From NCBI RefSeq assembly GCF_003003275.1, contig NZ_PVTO01000002.1:124001-188000 (forward strand): a stretch of DNA of 64,000 nt, read 5' to 3'. Source of the stretch: Alkalibacterium olivapovliticus. GTDB taxonomy: Bacteria > Bacillota > Bacilli > Lactobacillales > Carnobacteriaceae_A. The notes beneath the pieces were generated by a model. That model searched no databases, was not told the origin of the DNA, and saw only the letters and a list, made by a program, of their open reading frames with translations. Positions 28,276 to 36,888 of this stretch are shown piece by piece. The first letter of the stretch is position 1. Each line of letters begins with the position of its first letter. Made by a program: the position numbers and the translations under genes.

Positions 28276-29226
28276 TTAATCCGTTTGTTTTTCTGCAATT
28301 CTTAATTTGGCACTTCGCGCACGATTATTCTCTGACAACTCTTCTTCTGATGGAATAATCGGTTTTTTATTGATCAGTTTCAATTTTGGCTGTTCGTGAT
28401 CAGGAATCACCGGTAACCCACGTGGCAAGTCCGGCATCTTCGAATACCCTTTGAACAGTTGCTTGACGATCCTGTCTTCAAGTGAATGGAAGGTAATGAT
28501 GCTGATTCGTCCGTTTATATTCAACACCTCTACAGCGGCTTCAAGCGAGTCCTCCAGGGAGCCTAATTCATCATTCACAGCAATCCTGAGAGCCTGAAAG
28601 ATGCGTTTTGCAGGATGCCCTCCTTTTCTTCGTGCAGGAGCAGGTATCCCCTCTTTAATAATATCTACGAGTTCCTGTGTGGTATTAATTGTTCTTTCTT
28701 CGCGCGCTGCTTCTATTTTACGGGCAATCTGTTTAGAAAATTTTTCTTCTCCATATCTGAAAAATATCCTGACTAGATCATTAAAGTCCCAATGGTTGAC
28801 AATCTCATGAGCCGTCAACTCTTGTGTCTGATCCATTCTCATGTCCAGTTGAGCATCATTATGGTAACTAAAACCTCTTTCCGTCACATCTAACTGTGGA
28901 GACGATACACCCAAATCGTACAGAATGCCGTCAACTTTGTTTACGCCTTTAGCTTCAAGTGCTGCTTTAATATTTCTGAAATTCGAGTGAATAAATGTAA
29001 TTTTCCCCTGGCTGATCTCATCACTTAATACATCTTCAGCATGTGCGATAGCCGTCTGATCCTGATCAAAAGCAAATAAGTGACCCTGGTCATTTAACTG
29101 GTCTAAAATCAAACGAGTGTGACCGGCCCCACCTAGTGTGCAATCCACATATATTCCGTCAGGCTTTATATTTAGTCCCTCAACTGTTTCTTTAAGTAAT
29201 ACTGTATCGTGTTTAAATTCTGTCAT
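28276..29226 (-). CDS. rsmH: 16S rRNA (cytosine-1402-N4) methyltransferase RsmH (MraW)
   Basis: 316 residues. SAM-binding motif [16 protein letters not shown], then [19 protein letters not shown], the [20 protein letters not shown] segment and [12 protein letters not shown] define the family. It methylates N4 of C1402 in the 16S P-site. Second gene of the mraZ-led block, 15 bases after mraZ. Confidence 0.97.
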   Translation of the reverse strand: MTEFKHDTVLLKETVEGLNIKPDGIYVDCTLGGAGHTRLILDQLNDQGHLFAFDQDQTAIAHAEDVLSDEISQGKITFIHSNFRNIKAALEAKGVNKVDGILYDLGVSSPQLDVTERGFSYHNDAQLDMRMDQTQELTAHEIVNHWDFNDLVRIFFRYGEEKFSKQIARKIEAAREERTINTTQELVDIIKEGIPAPARRKGGHPAKRIFQALRIAVNDELGSLEDSLEAAVEVLNINGRISIITFHSLEDRIVKQLFKGYSKMPDLPRGLPVIPDHEQPKLKLINKKPIIPSEEELSENNRARSAKLRIAEKQTD

Positions 29227-29241
29227 GTTGATCCCCCATTA

Positions 29242-29673
29242 TTAAAACCCAAAATCGATCATTACCTCAGCAATCTCTTCAAACGATTCATTGGCTTCTT
29301 GAGAAAAAGCATCCCATCTTTCTTCGCTCCAGATTTCTATCCTATCTGAAACACCAATTACGTAGCAGGCTTTTTCCAGTGAAGCATGATTTATCAAAGG
29401 ATTAGGGAGATTAATGCGTCCTTGCTTATCTAATGAACATTCAGTAGCTGCGGAGTATAAAAACCGCGTAAATGCTCTTGATTCTTTTTTTGCAAGTGGC
29501 AATTGTTTCAGCTTAGACTCCAAAGTAGTCCATTCAGCCATAGGATAGCCAAATAAACACCCATCTAAGCCCCGGGTAACAATGAAACGTTCCCCCAGAT
29601 CCTCTCGGAATTTGGATGGAATTATCAAACGACCTTTCGCATCGACATTGTGCTTGTATTCGCCTAATAACAT
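29242..29673 (-). CDS. mraZ: Transcriptional regulator MraZ
   Basis: 143 residues from ATG 29673 ([16 protein letters not shown] is the normal start; an in-frame start 21 bases earlier lies in the ribosome site). Two SpoVT-AbrB-like repeats, each with a DxKGR motif ([14 protein letters not shown] and [13 protein letters not shown]). MraZ binds repeated boxes upstream of its own gene and regulates the dcw cluster. Matching boxes lie just upstream at 29691-29735. Confidence 0.97.
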   Translation of the reverse strand: MLLGEYKHNVDAKGRLIIPSKFREDLGERFIVTRGLDGCLFGYPMAEWTTLESKLKQLPLAKKESRAFTRFLYSAATECSLDKQGRINLPNPLINHASLEKACYVIGVSDRIEIWSEERWDAFSQEANESFEEIAEVMIDFGF

Positions 29674-29690
29674 TTCATTACCCCCTCTCC

Positions 29691-29735
29691 CCACTTATAA
29701 GGCTAAGTCTACCACAATGCCCCACTTTCCACCAC
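29691..29735 (-). promoter_or_regulatory. MraZ operator: repeated GTGG boxes
   Basis: On the minus strand GTGG occurs at 29732-29735, 29722-29725 and 29712-29715, exactly 10 bp apart, and a fourth at 29691-29694, 21 bp further. The phased direct repeats resemble known MraZ targets (three or four TGGG/GTGG boxes spaced by one helical turn). They lie between the probable promoter and the mraZ start, so they are most likely the autoregulatory site. Confidence 0.75.
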
Positions 29736-29768
29736 CTCATTTAAAAAAAAATACACAATTGTAATCTG

Positions 29769-29796
29769 AGCATAAAATCCCTTTCATTTTAGACAA
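29769..29796 (-). promoter_or_regulatory. Possible promoter of mraZ
   Basis: Minus strand: -35 TTGTCT (29791-29796), 16-bp spacer, -10 TATGCT (29769-29774). Only a 4/6 match in each box, but correctly placed upstream of the GTGG boxes and behind the DUF3397 terminator. Confidence 0.45.
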
Positions 29797-29798
29797 AA

Positions 29799-29843
29799 TA
29801 AAAAAAGCCCCATCAGCAGGGCATCCCTACTGATTGGAGCTTT
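29799..29843 (-). terminator. Terminator of the DUF3397 gene
   Basis: AAAGCTCCAATCAGTAGGG / CCCTGCTGATGGGGCTTT stem with wobble pairs and a three-base loop, followed by T-rich sequence on the minus strand. It separates DUF3397 from the dcw cluster. Confidence 0.88.
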
Positions 29844-29863
29844 ATTGAGGTAGTATGAAGACA

Positions 29864-30247
29864 CTACACAGTTATCTGATAAAGAGCTATGAGGCCAACA
29901 GCTACATGTGTGACCATTAAGATGAGAAAGACATATCTCCACCACAACCTGAAAAAGAGATAAACGCTCAAAGAGCGCTTAACAAATGTCTGTTGTGTAA
30001 CTAATGCAATACCCAGAACAGAAACAAGGATTATAATGTAGGGAACAATGTTGAACTGCAGTACCATTCTTCCAAACGCATAAATAAGTATGACGAGATA
30101 GGGTATCAACAAATCGACTACCTTAATCGGGATACTGACTAGTTTGAACTGCGCATTTAATCTTCTCGAGAAAAAAAGTACTGCAAATGGCGAGATATAA
30201 AAAAGAATCAACGATGTATCAATTGTCACAGAACCTATAGCGCTCAC
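29864..30247 (-). CDS. DUF3397 family membrane protein
   Basis: 127 residues, four predicted membrane helices and little else. Size, topology and position (just upstream of mraZ, downstream of rpmF) match the DUF3397 proteins of Lactobacillales. Function unknown; its place beside the cell-wall cluster hints at an envelope role, which is inference. It has its own terminator and stands apart from rpmF, which also ends in one. Confidence 0.75.
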   Translation of the reverse strand: MSAIGSVTIDTSLILFYISPFAVLFFSRRLNAQFKLVSIPIKVVDLLIPYLVILIYAFGRMVLQFNIVPYIIILVSVLGIALVTQQTFVKRSLSVYLFFRLWWRYVFLILMVTHVAVGLIALYQITV

Positions 30248-30280
30248 TTCCCCTCATTAGATTGATTGAAGACGATATCA

Positions 30281-30318
30281 GAAAAAGCGCTCATGAGTAT
30301 TCTCATAAACGCTTTTTC
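30281..30318 (-). terminator. Terminator of rpmF
   Basis: AAAAAGCGTTTATGAG / CTCATGAGCGCTTTTT stem with a four-base loop and T-rich base, about 40 bases after the rpmF stop. Confidence 0.85.
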
Positions 30319-30357
30319 CTATACTCTTCTATTCTTATCTGAAATTAGTGATAAAGA

Positions 30358-30537
30358 TTATGCGTCTTTACTAATAACCTCTTTGCCTGCGTAAAATCCG
30401 CAAGATGAGCATACATGGTGGTTACGTTTAACTTCACCACAATTTGGACAATCGCTCATGTTTGGAAGATCCAATTTGATATGAGTACGTCTTTTTGCTT
30501 TTCTGCTAGTAGATGTTCTTCTTTTAGGTACTGCCAT
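30358..30537 (-). CDS. rpmF: 50S ribosomal protein L32
   Basis: 59 residues from ATG 30537 (AAGGAGGT upstream), starting [19 protein letters not shown]. The zinc ribbon is complete: CPNC and CSSC. The upstream in-frame extension is not real. It is translated behind yceD, the standard yceD-rpmF pair. Confidence 0.97.
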   Translation of the reverse strand: MAVPKRRTSTSRKAKRRTHIKLDLPNMSDCPNCGEVKRNHHVCSSCGFYAGKEVISKDA

Positions 30538-30582
30538 TTTCCAACACACCTCCTTAAAAGGTTTCATTTCTAGATTCAAATT

Positions 30583-31146
30583 CTACTCATCTTTATCTTT
30601 AAAAAGATCTTTCAATGCAGCAAATCTAGGGTCTCCTTCACTATCGTTTCCACTATGTGGCTGATTGTGATATTGTTCTTCGCCTAGAACATCCCAGTCC
30701 TTACCACTAGGCATTGTATCTGACTGACGTTCTTCTTCAGTATAAACCTGAGTAGGTTTATTAGTTAAAATAGCATCTTCGATTGGTTTCTGTAAGTCAA
30801 GAGTGTCAGTAGTCAATTCTTCGACTATTTCACCCTCTGTGAATGATTCAATAGAAACTGGTGAATCCTGTGGTAAGTAAATTTCAGAAAAAGGAATGGT
30901 CAATGTAACATCGACAGGTTCCAGCGAACGGGATGAAGGAAGCGTTAATAAAGCGGTAAGTACCAAATCAACGTAAAACACTTCATTTTTTTCGTTTGCA
31001 AGCGATCCTTTTACTTGAATAGACTCCACTGAAAGAATTTCTTTATCTCTATTTTTCAATGACTGTTCAAAATCAACCGATCCATCCAATTGTAGTGGAT
31101 GATCCTGATATTTTTTTAATTCGTTTAGTGCCCATTTGGTTTTCAT
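30583..31146 (-). CDS. yceD: YceD family (DUF177) protein
   Basis: 187 residues. The family core is IQVKGSLANEKNEVFYVDLVLTALLTLPSSRSLEPVDVTLTIPFSE, with an acidic C-terminal half. The common CxxC is not present. YceD proteins are linked to 23S rRNA metabolism and are nearly always next to rpmF, as here with a 45-base gap. Its own perfect-consensus promoter lies upstream. Confidence 0.9.
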   Translation of the reverse strand: MKTKWALNELKKYQDHPLQLDGSVDFEQSLKNRDKEILSVESIQVKGSLANEKNEVFYVDLVLTALLTLPSSRSLEPVDVTLTIPFSEIYLPQDSPVSIESFTEGEIVEELTTDTLDLQKPIEDAILTNKPTQVYTEEERQSDTMPSGKDWDVLGEEQYHNQPHSGNDSEGDPRFAALKDLFKDKDE

Positions 31147-31246
31147 TGACTTTCACCTCAGTGTTTGTCGGTAATTTCTGCTGACTTTCATCAGAGTAAC
31201 TGCTCATAAACCAAAGGTTCATCCTGATACTTGGACAACAAAAATA

Positions 31247-31275
31247 ATTATACTAGTTTAAGTCTTTAATGTCAA
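31247..31275 (-). promoter_or_regulatory. Perfect-consensus promoter of yceD-rpmF
   Basis: Minus strand: TTGACA (31270-31275), exactly 17 bp, TATAAT (31247-31252). The -35 and spacer are encoded by the last codons and stop of tmcAL (…DIKDLN-stop). The leader to the yceD ATG is about 95 nt. Confidence 0.9.
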
Positions 31276-32458
31276 TAAAATTAATAGGTTTTGTATAAAA
31301 GTCTTGATCATCAATTCTGCTTTTTTCCGCCAGCCGGTATAGATTTCCAGCTCTGATATCTTGAGCCAGCATAGTTGCTGTTTTCTTATTTACATTTGAT
31401 ATCAACTGCACAGTAAATTTACTTTTGGACTGGTTGATATAGGCTTGTCCTGCGCTGGTGAACCCCAATAACCTGACCGCATCGATTTTACCCATTCTAA
31501 CAGACATGCTTTCCCTGGAGTTATTCATCAGTATATGAAAACATATCCGCTGCAGACTGACCCAGGTCAACTGTTTTGTCTTCACTTTCTCAAGCAGTTC
31601 TTCCATATTAAATGCCGTACTTATTTTTTCTTTGAACCGGTATTCCAGACCTGTTTCCATCATATACATATTCCTGAGCTCTTCGGTGGGCAACAGTGTA
31701 ATCTGATAATTTAAATAGGGAAAGAAATCATTCCATGACACTACTGGACGGCTCTCAAGAGAGTCTATCGTCCCTGCTGGAGCGAATCGCTTCAGTTCCT
31801 GCACAGTGCTGTCCTGTTTGATTAAGGCTGCCCGAATGGCTGTGGCACTGGCAATAGACTGCTGAGAATCAAGATCCCTGTCATGATACTGACTGTTTAA
31901 GCGTGATACCGTTTTGATTGCCATAGGATACTTATGTTTTCTGATTTCCTTTGCATAAGCGAAGCCGAGTATATTATTAGGTAATGAAAGATCCAATGGG
32001 AAATTACTGAAGTAAGTGCTAAGTACCTCATTAAAGTTATGTGCATATGTCTGATTCTTCTGGTGAGTCGTTTTAAACAATTTATCCAATTCACTTTCAT
32101 GTTTAACATACAGATCGGCTGCTTTTTCAAAGGCTTGACTATCGCCATCCTCACTCCCAAAACACAGCACATCACAATTGAGGCTGTTCAGTATTGAAAC
32201 AGCTCCTTCAGCAAAATAGTCTGCCGGCTGTACACTGAAATCCACAGGAAGCTCAATAACGATATCAGCTCCATTTTGCAGAGCAACTTTAGCTCTCGAC
32301 CATTTATCTGAAATAGCCGGTTCCCCTCTCTGAAGGAAATTGCCGCTCATTACTACTATAATGACATCAGCGCCTGTTTGTTTTCGTGCTTCCTTAAGGT
32401 GATATAAATGACCATTATGAAAAGGATTGTATTCAGCTATTACACCGCATATTTTCAT
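31253..32458 (-). CDS. tmcAL: tRNA(Met) cytidine acetate ligase TmcAL
   Basis: 401 residues from ATG 32458 (GGGAGA upstream; the 24-residue upstream extension overlaps the methyltransferase). Nucleotidyltransferase-like motif EYNPFHNGHLYHL at the start, VVMSGNFLQRGEPAISDKW and IELP are diagnostic. It makes N4-acetylcytidine at the wobble base of elongator tRNA-Met using acetate and ATP. Last in the yqeG-to-tmcAL gene string. Confidence 0.93.
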   Translation of the reverse strand: MKICGVIAEYNPFHNGHLYHLKEARKQTGADVIIVVMSGNFLQRGEPAISDKWSRAKVALQNGADIVIELPVDFSVQPADYFAEGAVSILNSLNCDVLCFGSEDGDSQAFEKAADLYVKHESELDKLFKTTHQKNQTYAHNFNEVLSTYFSNFPLDLSLPNNILGFAYAKEIRKHKYPMAIKTVSRLNSQYHDRDLDSQQSIASATAIRAALIKQDSTVQELKRFAPAGTIDSLESRPVVSWNDFFPYLNYQITLLPTEELRNMYMMETGLEYRFKEKISTAFNMEELLEKVKTKQLTWVSLQRICFHILMNNSRESMSVRMGKIDAVRLLGFTSAGQAYINQSKSKFTVQLISNVNKKTATMLAQDIRAGNLYRLAEKSRIDDQDFYTKPINFIDIKDLN

Positions 32459-32468
32459 GGTTATCTCC

Positions 32469-33191
32469 CTATTTTCGCACTTCAAAGAACCAGCGTCTGC
32501 TGTCTGCAGGTAAATTGTCCTGGAAATCACCCGTTACATTAACCGATTCAAATCCGGCCAGTTGAAGCAGATCGGTATAGTCTTCCAGAGGATACGTACG
32601 TTCTTTATGAACTTCCTCAAACCGTTCATATTTATTTTCTTCAGTTTCTACAAAAAAAGTCAAATGGTGCTCAATTGACAAATCGTGTTCTCCCTCATAA
32701 CTATCCCAAAGAAATACAATAGTATCCACTTCAGCATGATAAGAGGTGTCCATGAACACATCTATTTGGGCAGGAGCGTGCACGTCAAACAAGAAGACAC
32801 CTTCAGCGCTTAAAACACTATGGACTTCTTTAAACACCTTCAACAGCGCTTCTTTATCCTTCATATAGCAAAGAGCATCACTGTAACAGACGACTGAGTC
32901 ATACTCAGGTAAATCACTTAAATCCATCATGTCCCTTTGAATTAATGGAAACACAACATCACTCTGCAGCTGCCTGTCATAAGCGAGACTGAGCATTTCT
33001 TCAGAAAGATCCAGGCCTGTAATGGGATACCCTTTTTCTTTCAACATGATTCCCAGTATCCCAGTCCCACAGCCCAGTTCCAGCAGAGATTTATCCGTTG
33101 GAACATTTTTCACCGTATAATCCAGCCAATTATCGTACAGAGTATCATCCATCAACTGATCATACACTTTTGCAAACCAATTATAACTCAT
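32469..33191 (-). CDS. Class I SAM-dependent methyltransferase (YqeM-like)
   Basis: 240 residues from ATG 33191, which overlaps the rsfS stop (TAATG); ATG 33203 is possible. Starts MSYNWFAKVYDQLMDD like YqeM. SAM motif I LLELGCGTGILGIML, then ITGLDLSEEMLSLA and DSVVCYSDALCYM. The substrate is unknown. Invariably placed behind rsfS in this cluster, suggesting a link to translation or tRNA, by inference. Confidence 0.9.
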   Translation of the reverse strand: MSYNWFAKVYDQLMDDTLYDNWLDYTVKNVPTDKSLLELGCGTGILGIMLKEKGYPITGLDLSEEMLSLAYDRQLQSDVVFPLIQRDMMDLSDLPEYDSVVCYSDALCYMKDKEALLKVFKEVHSVLSAEGVFLFDVHAPAQIDVFMDTSYHAEVDTIVFLWDSYEGEHDLSIEHHLTFFVETEENKYERFEEVHKERTYPLEDYTDLLQLAGFESVNVTGDFQDNLPADSRRWFFEVRK

Positions 33192-33550
33192 TAGCTGATC
33201 CATTCACTGACATCGACTTGCTCAGCATCTGACCATAGACGTTCGAGTCTGTAGAAATCTCTTTCTTCCTGACTAAACAGATGGATGATTACATCCCCTA
33301 AATCGATCAATATCCATTTTGAATCATCTTTACCTTCTATACGCTTGATTGGCTGACCATTTTCTCCTGCAGCATCAAGTATGCCTTTGGCGATAGCATC
33401 TAATTGTCGGTTGTTATTGGCGTGCATAATGACAAAATAATCCGCTAATAACGATACATCTTTCATATCCAGTGCCAAAATATCTTCTGCAAATTTTGCA
33501 TCTGCTGCTTTTACTACGTATTCTAATACTTCAATTGACGAACGAGTCAT
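33191..33550 (-). CDS. rsfS: Ribosomal silencing factor RsfS
   Basis: 119 residues. The family fold is marked by EDILALDMKDVSLLADYFV, NRQLDAIAKGILDAA and WILIDLGDVIIHLFSQEERDFYRLERLW. RsfS binds L14 and prevents 30S-50S joining in poor conditions. It overlaps yqeK by 20 bases and the methyltransferase start by one base, indicating coupled translation. Confidence 0.96.
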   Translation of the reverse strand: MTRSSIEVLEYVVKAADAKFAEDILALDMKDVSLLADYFVIMHANNNRQLDAIAKGILDAAGENGQPIKRIEGKDDSKWILIDLGDVIIHLFSQEERDFYRLERLWSDAEQVDVSEWIS

Positions 33551-34163
33551 CTTGGTCCTCCTTGTTTTTTACAGCCCAGGCATTGTAAGTTTCAATAGAC
33601 TTGGGGTATATTCTAGTATTTCGTTTAACTAAACTACTTATCGTGTGTCGTGATATATAGGCGACTGCACTCTTTATATCAGTTTCAGCCAGTTCACGAG
33701 CATCCTCTACTCCCTTGAATGACCGATTGGGTTCTATAAAATCAGCGACGTAAATGATCTGTGCCACTTTGCTCATCCGCGGGGAACCAACCGTATGGTA
33801 TCTGATTGCTTCTAAAATCTCATCATCTTCAATATTGTATTCATTTTTCATTAGTACAGCTCCGAGAGGTCCATGCCATATATTGCTTCCATATTGAAGC
33901 ATGTCCAGGTCCAGATTCTCACTGATAATAAGATCACGCATTTCTTCATCCGGCTTTTCTTTCGCATAATCATGAGCAAGTGCAGCGATGCTGACCTTCT
34001 CATAATCTGCTTCATATCGTTCCGCCAGTTTGAGCGCCGTTTTTTCAACTCTTAAAATGTGTTTGAACCGCCTCTTACTAAGCGTCTGCTCCATAATATC
34101 AATGAGTTGACTTCTTGTAAGTTCACTGTAATTTTGAGAGTAAATAAGTTTATTATTCTTCAT
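33531..34163 (-). CDS. yqeK: HD-domain hydrolase YqeK (symmetrical Ap4A hydrolase family)
   Basis: 210 residues from ATG 34163, which overlaps the end of nadD; a TTG at 34187 lacks support. The HD motif residues appear as FKHILRVEKTALKLAE, then ALAHDYAKEKP, IWHGPLGAVL, IRYHTVG and IYVADFIEPNRSF. Members hydrolyse diadenosine tetraphosphate to ADP. Position between nadD and rsfS is conserved. Confidence 0.94.
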   Translation of the reverse strand: MKNNKLIYSQNYSELTRSQLIDIMEQTLSKRRFKHILRVEKTALKLAERYEADYEKVSIAALAHDYAKEKPDEEMRDLIISENLDLDMLQYGSNIWHGPLGAVLMKNEYNIEDDEILEAIRYHTVGSPRMSKVAQIIYVADFIEPNRSFKGVEDARELAETDIKSAVAYISRHTISSLVKRNTRIYPKSIETYNAWAVKNKEDQDDSFVN

Positions 34164-34800
34164 TCTTATAAAGACCTTCGCTTTCAATATACTTCTCAGT
34201 TTCTGAAGTCACTAGATACCTGATGGAGCATCCATCTGCAACTTTCTGTCTTATCAGACTGGAACTGATGTTAATATCAGGCACATCGATCATGATAACA
34301 GGATAATGTGTAATGTTACTGTATCCTGGTCTGTTTACAGCAACAAATTGAACCAGCTTAACCAGCTCATCGATCTTATACCAGTTGGGCAGATCTTCAA
34401 CCATATCGGCACCAATTATAAAATAGAACTCTGTATCCGGGTCAGTTTCTTTTAACTGCTTAATGGTATCATAAGTGTAGCTTTTTCCTTTACGCTCAAT
34501 CTCCCTCAAGTCGATTTCAAAATGCCTATTCCCATCCAGGGTACCTTTCAGCATAGCAACACGATGTTTAGAGTCGAGCGTGTTTTTCTTAGTCTTGTGA
34601 GGGGGGGTGTGTGAAGGTAAAAAGACAATCTTCTCAAGGCCAAGCTGATCCCTCACATGTTCGGCTATGATTAGATGGCCTATATGCGGAGGATTGAACG
34701 TCCCTCCTAACAGACCCACTTTCTCAGATGGATTGGCTTGCAATACCTCAGCTTCAGTGAGCAGTTCAGGTTCAATTGTCTTGGAAACAAGGTTACTCAC
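34153..34800 (-). CDS. nadD: Nicotinate mononucleotide adenylyltransferase NadD
   Basis: 215 residues from GTG 34800 (GGCAGGTG upstream); GTG 34809 would be three residues longer. About 25 extra N-terminal residues precede the usual Rossmann motif LLGGTFNPPHIGHL, an extension I recall in some other Lactobacillales. VFLPSHTPPHK and ISSSLIRQKVADGCSIRYLV (ISSTxIR type) complete the active site. It makes deamido-NAD; with nadK at 48.4 kb, two NAD(P) steps are in the window. Confidence 0.95.
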   Translation of the reverse strand: MSNLVSKTIEPELLTEAEVLQANPSEKVGLLGGTFNPPHIGHLIIAEHVRDQLGLEKIVFLPSHTPPHKTKKNTLDSKHRVAMLKGTLDGNRHFEIDLREIERKGKSYTYDTIKQLKETDPDTEFYFIIGADMVEDLPNWYKIDELVKLVQFVAVNRPGYSNITHYPVIMIDVPDINISSSLIRQKVADGCSIRYLVTSETEKYIESEGLYKNEE

Positions 34801-34815
34801 TATAAACACCTGCCT

Positions 34816-35130
34816 TTAATTTGATTTAGGTAGTTTTGAGGAATAATACTGATACTTTTCTTCATCTGCCGGCATAAAGAGAACCAGTACTTTCCCGATT
34901 GTCTGAACAACAGTGATGTCAGAGTGTTCTTCAATAAATTCTTTTGCTTCAGCAGTTGTCCATTCAGTGTTTTGCAGCAGCTGAACTTTCATCAGCTCTT
35001 TATTTTCTAAAGATTCTTCAAATTCTTTGACCATTTCTACCGTCAACCCATTTTTTCCTATTTGGAAAAGTGGTGACATCTCATTAGCACTAGCTCTTAA
35101 GAATCGCTTTTGTTTACCTGTTAATTTCAT
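34816..35130 (-). CDS. yhbY: YhbY-type CRM-domain RNA-binding protein
   Basis: 104 residues, a single CRM domain: LTGKQKRFLRASANEMSPLF, QIGKNGLTVEMV with the GxxG loop, and a C-terminal GKVLVLF. It associates with pre-50S particles and assists ribosome assembly. Tightly packed between yqeH and nadD. Confidence 0.95.
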   Translation of the reverse strand: MKLTGKQKRFLRASANEMSPLFQIGKNGLTVEMVKEFEESLENKELMKVQLLQNTEWTTAEAKEFIEEHSDITVVQTIGKVLVLFMPADEEKYQYYSSKLPKSN

Positions 35131-35148
35131 AATTTCCCTCTTTCCAGA

Positions 35149-36273
35149 TTAAATTAGTCTTTTTCTCATTAGTACATCTACACCCTTAGGTGCCCATGCC
35201 GCTATTTTAGTATTCGCTTCGTCGACTGATATCCATCCTAATCCTGAGAAGACGATATCAGCAGGTCCAGAAGTTGAAAATTCAACTCTTCTTAATTCCT
35301 GCAGATCACTGCTGTGAGATGGTGGAGACAGCAATTCCCCTTTTTGATTCGCATAAAGCTCGTCAGCTTTATCTGTTTTAGTACGGTGAATGTAAATGTC
35401 ATTTGATACATATGACACAAAAGACTGATTACCGCTTCCTGCTAAATAATCAAATCTTGCCAACCCTCCAAGGAATAAGGTCTGCTGTTCATTCAGCTGA
35501 TACGTTTTAGGCTTGATTTCTTTTTTCGGTGTGACTTTCTTAATGTCTTCAGGAGACAGATAATAGGACAATTGTGCCGGCTGGATCACTCCTGGGGTAT
35601 CGACAAGCACACGTTTGTCATCTAACGGTATTTCAATTTTACCTAATGTTGTGCCCGGGAAGTAGGACGTTGTCACTACATTTTCTTCATCTGTTGCAAT
35701 ACTGATAATCTGGTTGACAAGTGTCGATTTCCCCACATTCGTCGTACCGACAATATAAATGTCTTTCCCTTTTCTCTCTTTTTCAAGTTCAGTCATCAGA
35801 TTACTGACTGCTTCTTTATCAAGCGCACTGATCAGGTAAACACTTTTTGGTCTTAACCCTACTAAATGGGCTTGCTCAGTAATCCACTGCTTCATTTTTG
35901 ATTGCTTTAGTGATTTGGGCAGTAAATCGACTTTATTCCCCACGATCACTAACGGATTACTTCCAGCAAATCGCTGAATACCCGAGATAATACTTCCATT
36001 GAAATCAAAAATATCGACCATATTAACGATCAATGCATCTTTATGACTCAGCTCATGCAGCATATTCAAAAAGTCCGCATCTGTCAGTTCAACATCCTGC
36101 ACTTCATTGTAGTGCCTTAGACGAAAACATCTCTTGCAGTAGACGGCTTCTTCATTTGCAGCTTTTTCCAGGGTCTTTGCGGGTGCAAAACCTGATTTTT
36201 TTTCATCAATGTCTTGAAGCACTGCTCCGCATCCGATGCATTGCAACGCTTCATCATGTTGTTTCTCTGTCAT
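35149..36273 (-). CDS. yqeH: Ribosome biogenesis GTPase YqeH
   Basis: 374 residues. N-terminal zinc finger CIGC … CKRC, then a circularly permuted GTPase: NKVD (G4) precedes the P-loop GTTNVGKSTLVN (G1), followed by FPGTTLG and DTPG. It takes part in 30S assembly. It overlaps yqeG by 20 bases, so translation is coupled. Confidence 0.96.
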   Translation of the reverse strand: MTEKQHDEALQCIGCGAVLQDIDEKKSGFAPAKTLEKAANEEAVYCKRCFRLRHYNEVQDVELTDADFLNMLHELSHKDALIVNMVDIFDFNGSIISGIQRFAGSNPLVIVGNKVDLLPKSLKQSKMKQWITEQAHLVGLRPKSVYLISALDKEAVSNLMTELEKERKGKDIYIVGTTNVGKSTLVNQIISIATDEENVVTTSYFPGTTLGKIEIPLDDKRVLVDTPGVIQPAQLSYYLSPEDIKKVTPKKEIKPKTYQLNEQQTLFLGGLARFDYLAGSGNQSFVSYVSNDIYIHRTKTDKADELYANQKGELLSPPSHSSDLQELRRVEFSTSGPADIVFSGLGWISVDEANTKIAAWAPKGVDVLMRKRLI

Positions 36274-36796
36274 GTAAGCTCCCTCTCCACTTCATATCGG
36301 GATTTTTTTTAATCAGATAATTCATTATCTTCAATTCAACAAACCGGTTCAGACGGGTATTCCATGCATCTGAATCAAGGATAGGTTTCACAAGGACACT
36401 TGCGATCCCTGCATGATTAGCGCCTTTTATATCAGTAATGATCTGATCTCCGACCATCAGCACTTCGTCTTTTTTTAGACCGAATTCATCCAGAGCTTTA
36501 TTAAACCCTCTCTGGAATGGCTTTACTGCATTAGGAACAAACTCCAATTCTAAAATGCTGGCTACTTTACCTACACGTTTTCTCGTATTGTTTGAAAGGA
36601 TAATGACTTTAATATTATTCTCCTTCATTAACTCAATCCACTCGATCGTTTCTTCAGTTGCCTGCGGATTATTCCAGGCTATCAATGTATTATCCAAATC
36701 TGTCAAAACGGCTTTAATATTTTCCTGTCTAAGCTGTTCTGGCGATATCTGGTATATGGATTCAACCATCCATGTCGGTTTAAAGCTTTTTAGCAT
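36254..36796 (-). CDS. yqeG: HAD-family phosphatase YqeG
   Basis: 180 residues. HAD motif I VLTDLDNTLIAW, motif II IILSNN, and motif III GFNKALDEFGLKKDEVLMVGDQIITDI are intact. It belongs to the YqeG/PGP-phosphatase-like group; the substrate in vivo is uncertain. First gene of the eight-gene string to tmcAL; nothing between 36797 and the ykuJ terminator looks like a clear promoter. Confidence 0.92.
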   Translation of the reverse strand: MLKSFKPTWMVESIYQISPEQLRQENIKAVLTDLDNTLIAWNNPQATEETIEWIELMKENNIKVIILSNNTRKRVGKVASILELEFVPNAVKPFQRGFNKALDEFGLKKDEVLMVGDQIITDIKGANHAGIASVLVKPILDSDAWNTRLNRFVELKIMNYLIKKNPDMKWRGSLHDRETT

Positions 36797-36848
36797 TCAC
36801 TTCCTCCTGTCCCTGAGCCTTGATATATTAGCCGGTGTTCTATTCTAA

Positions 36849-36879
36849 AAAAAAGGAAGCACACAAAGCACTTCCTTTT
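36849..36879 (-). terminator. Terminator of the ykuJ-like gene
   Basis: AAAAGGAAG / CTTCCTTTT stem closed by an 11-base loop, with a T-run following on the minus strand, 10 bases past the ykuJ stop. Confidence 0.75.
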
Positions 36880-36888
36880 GTGCACTTC

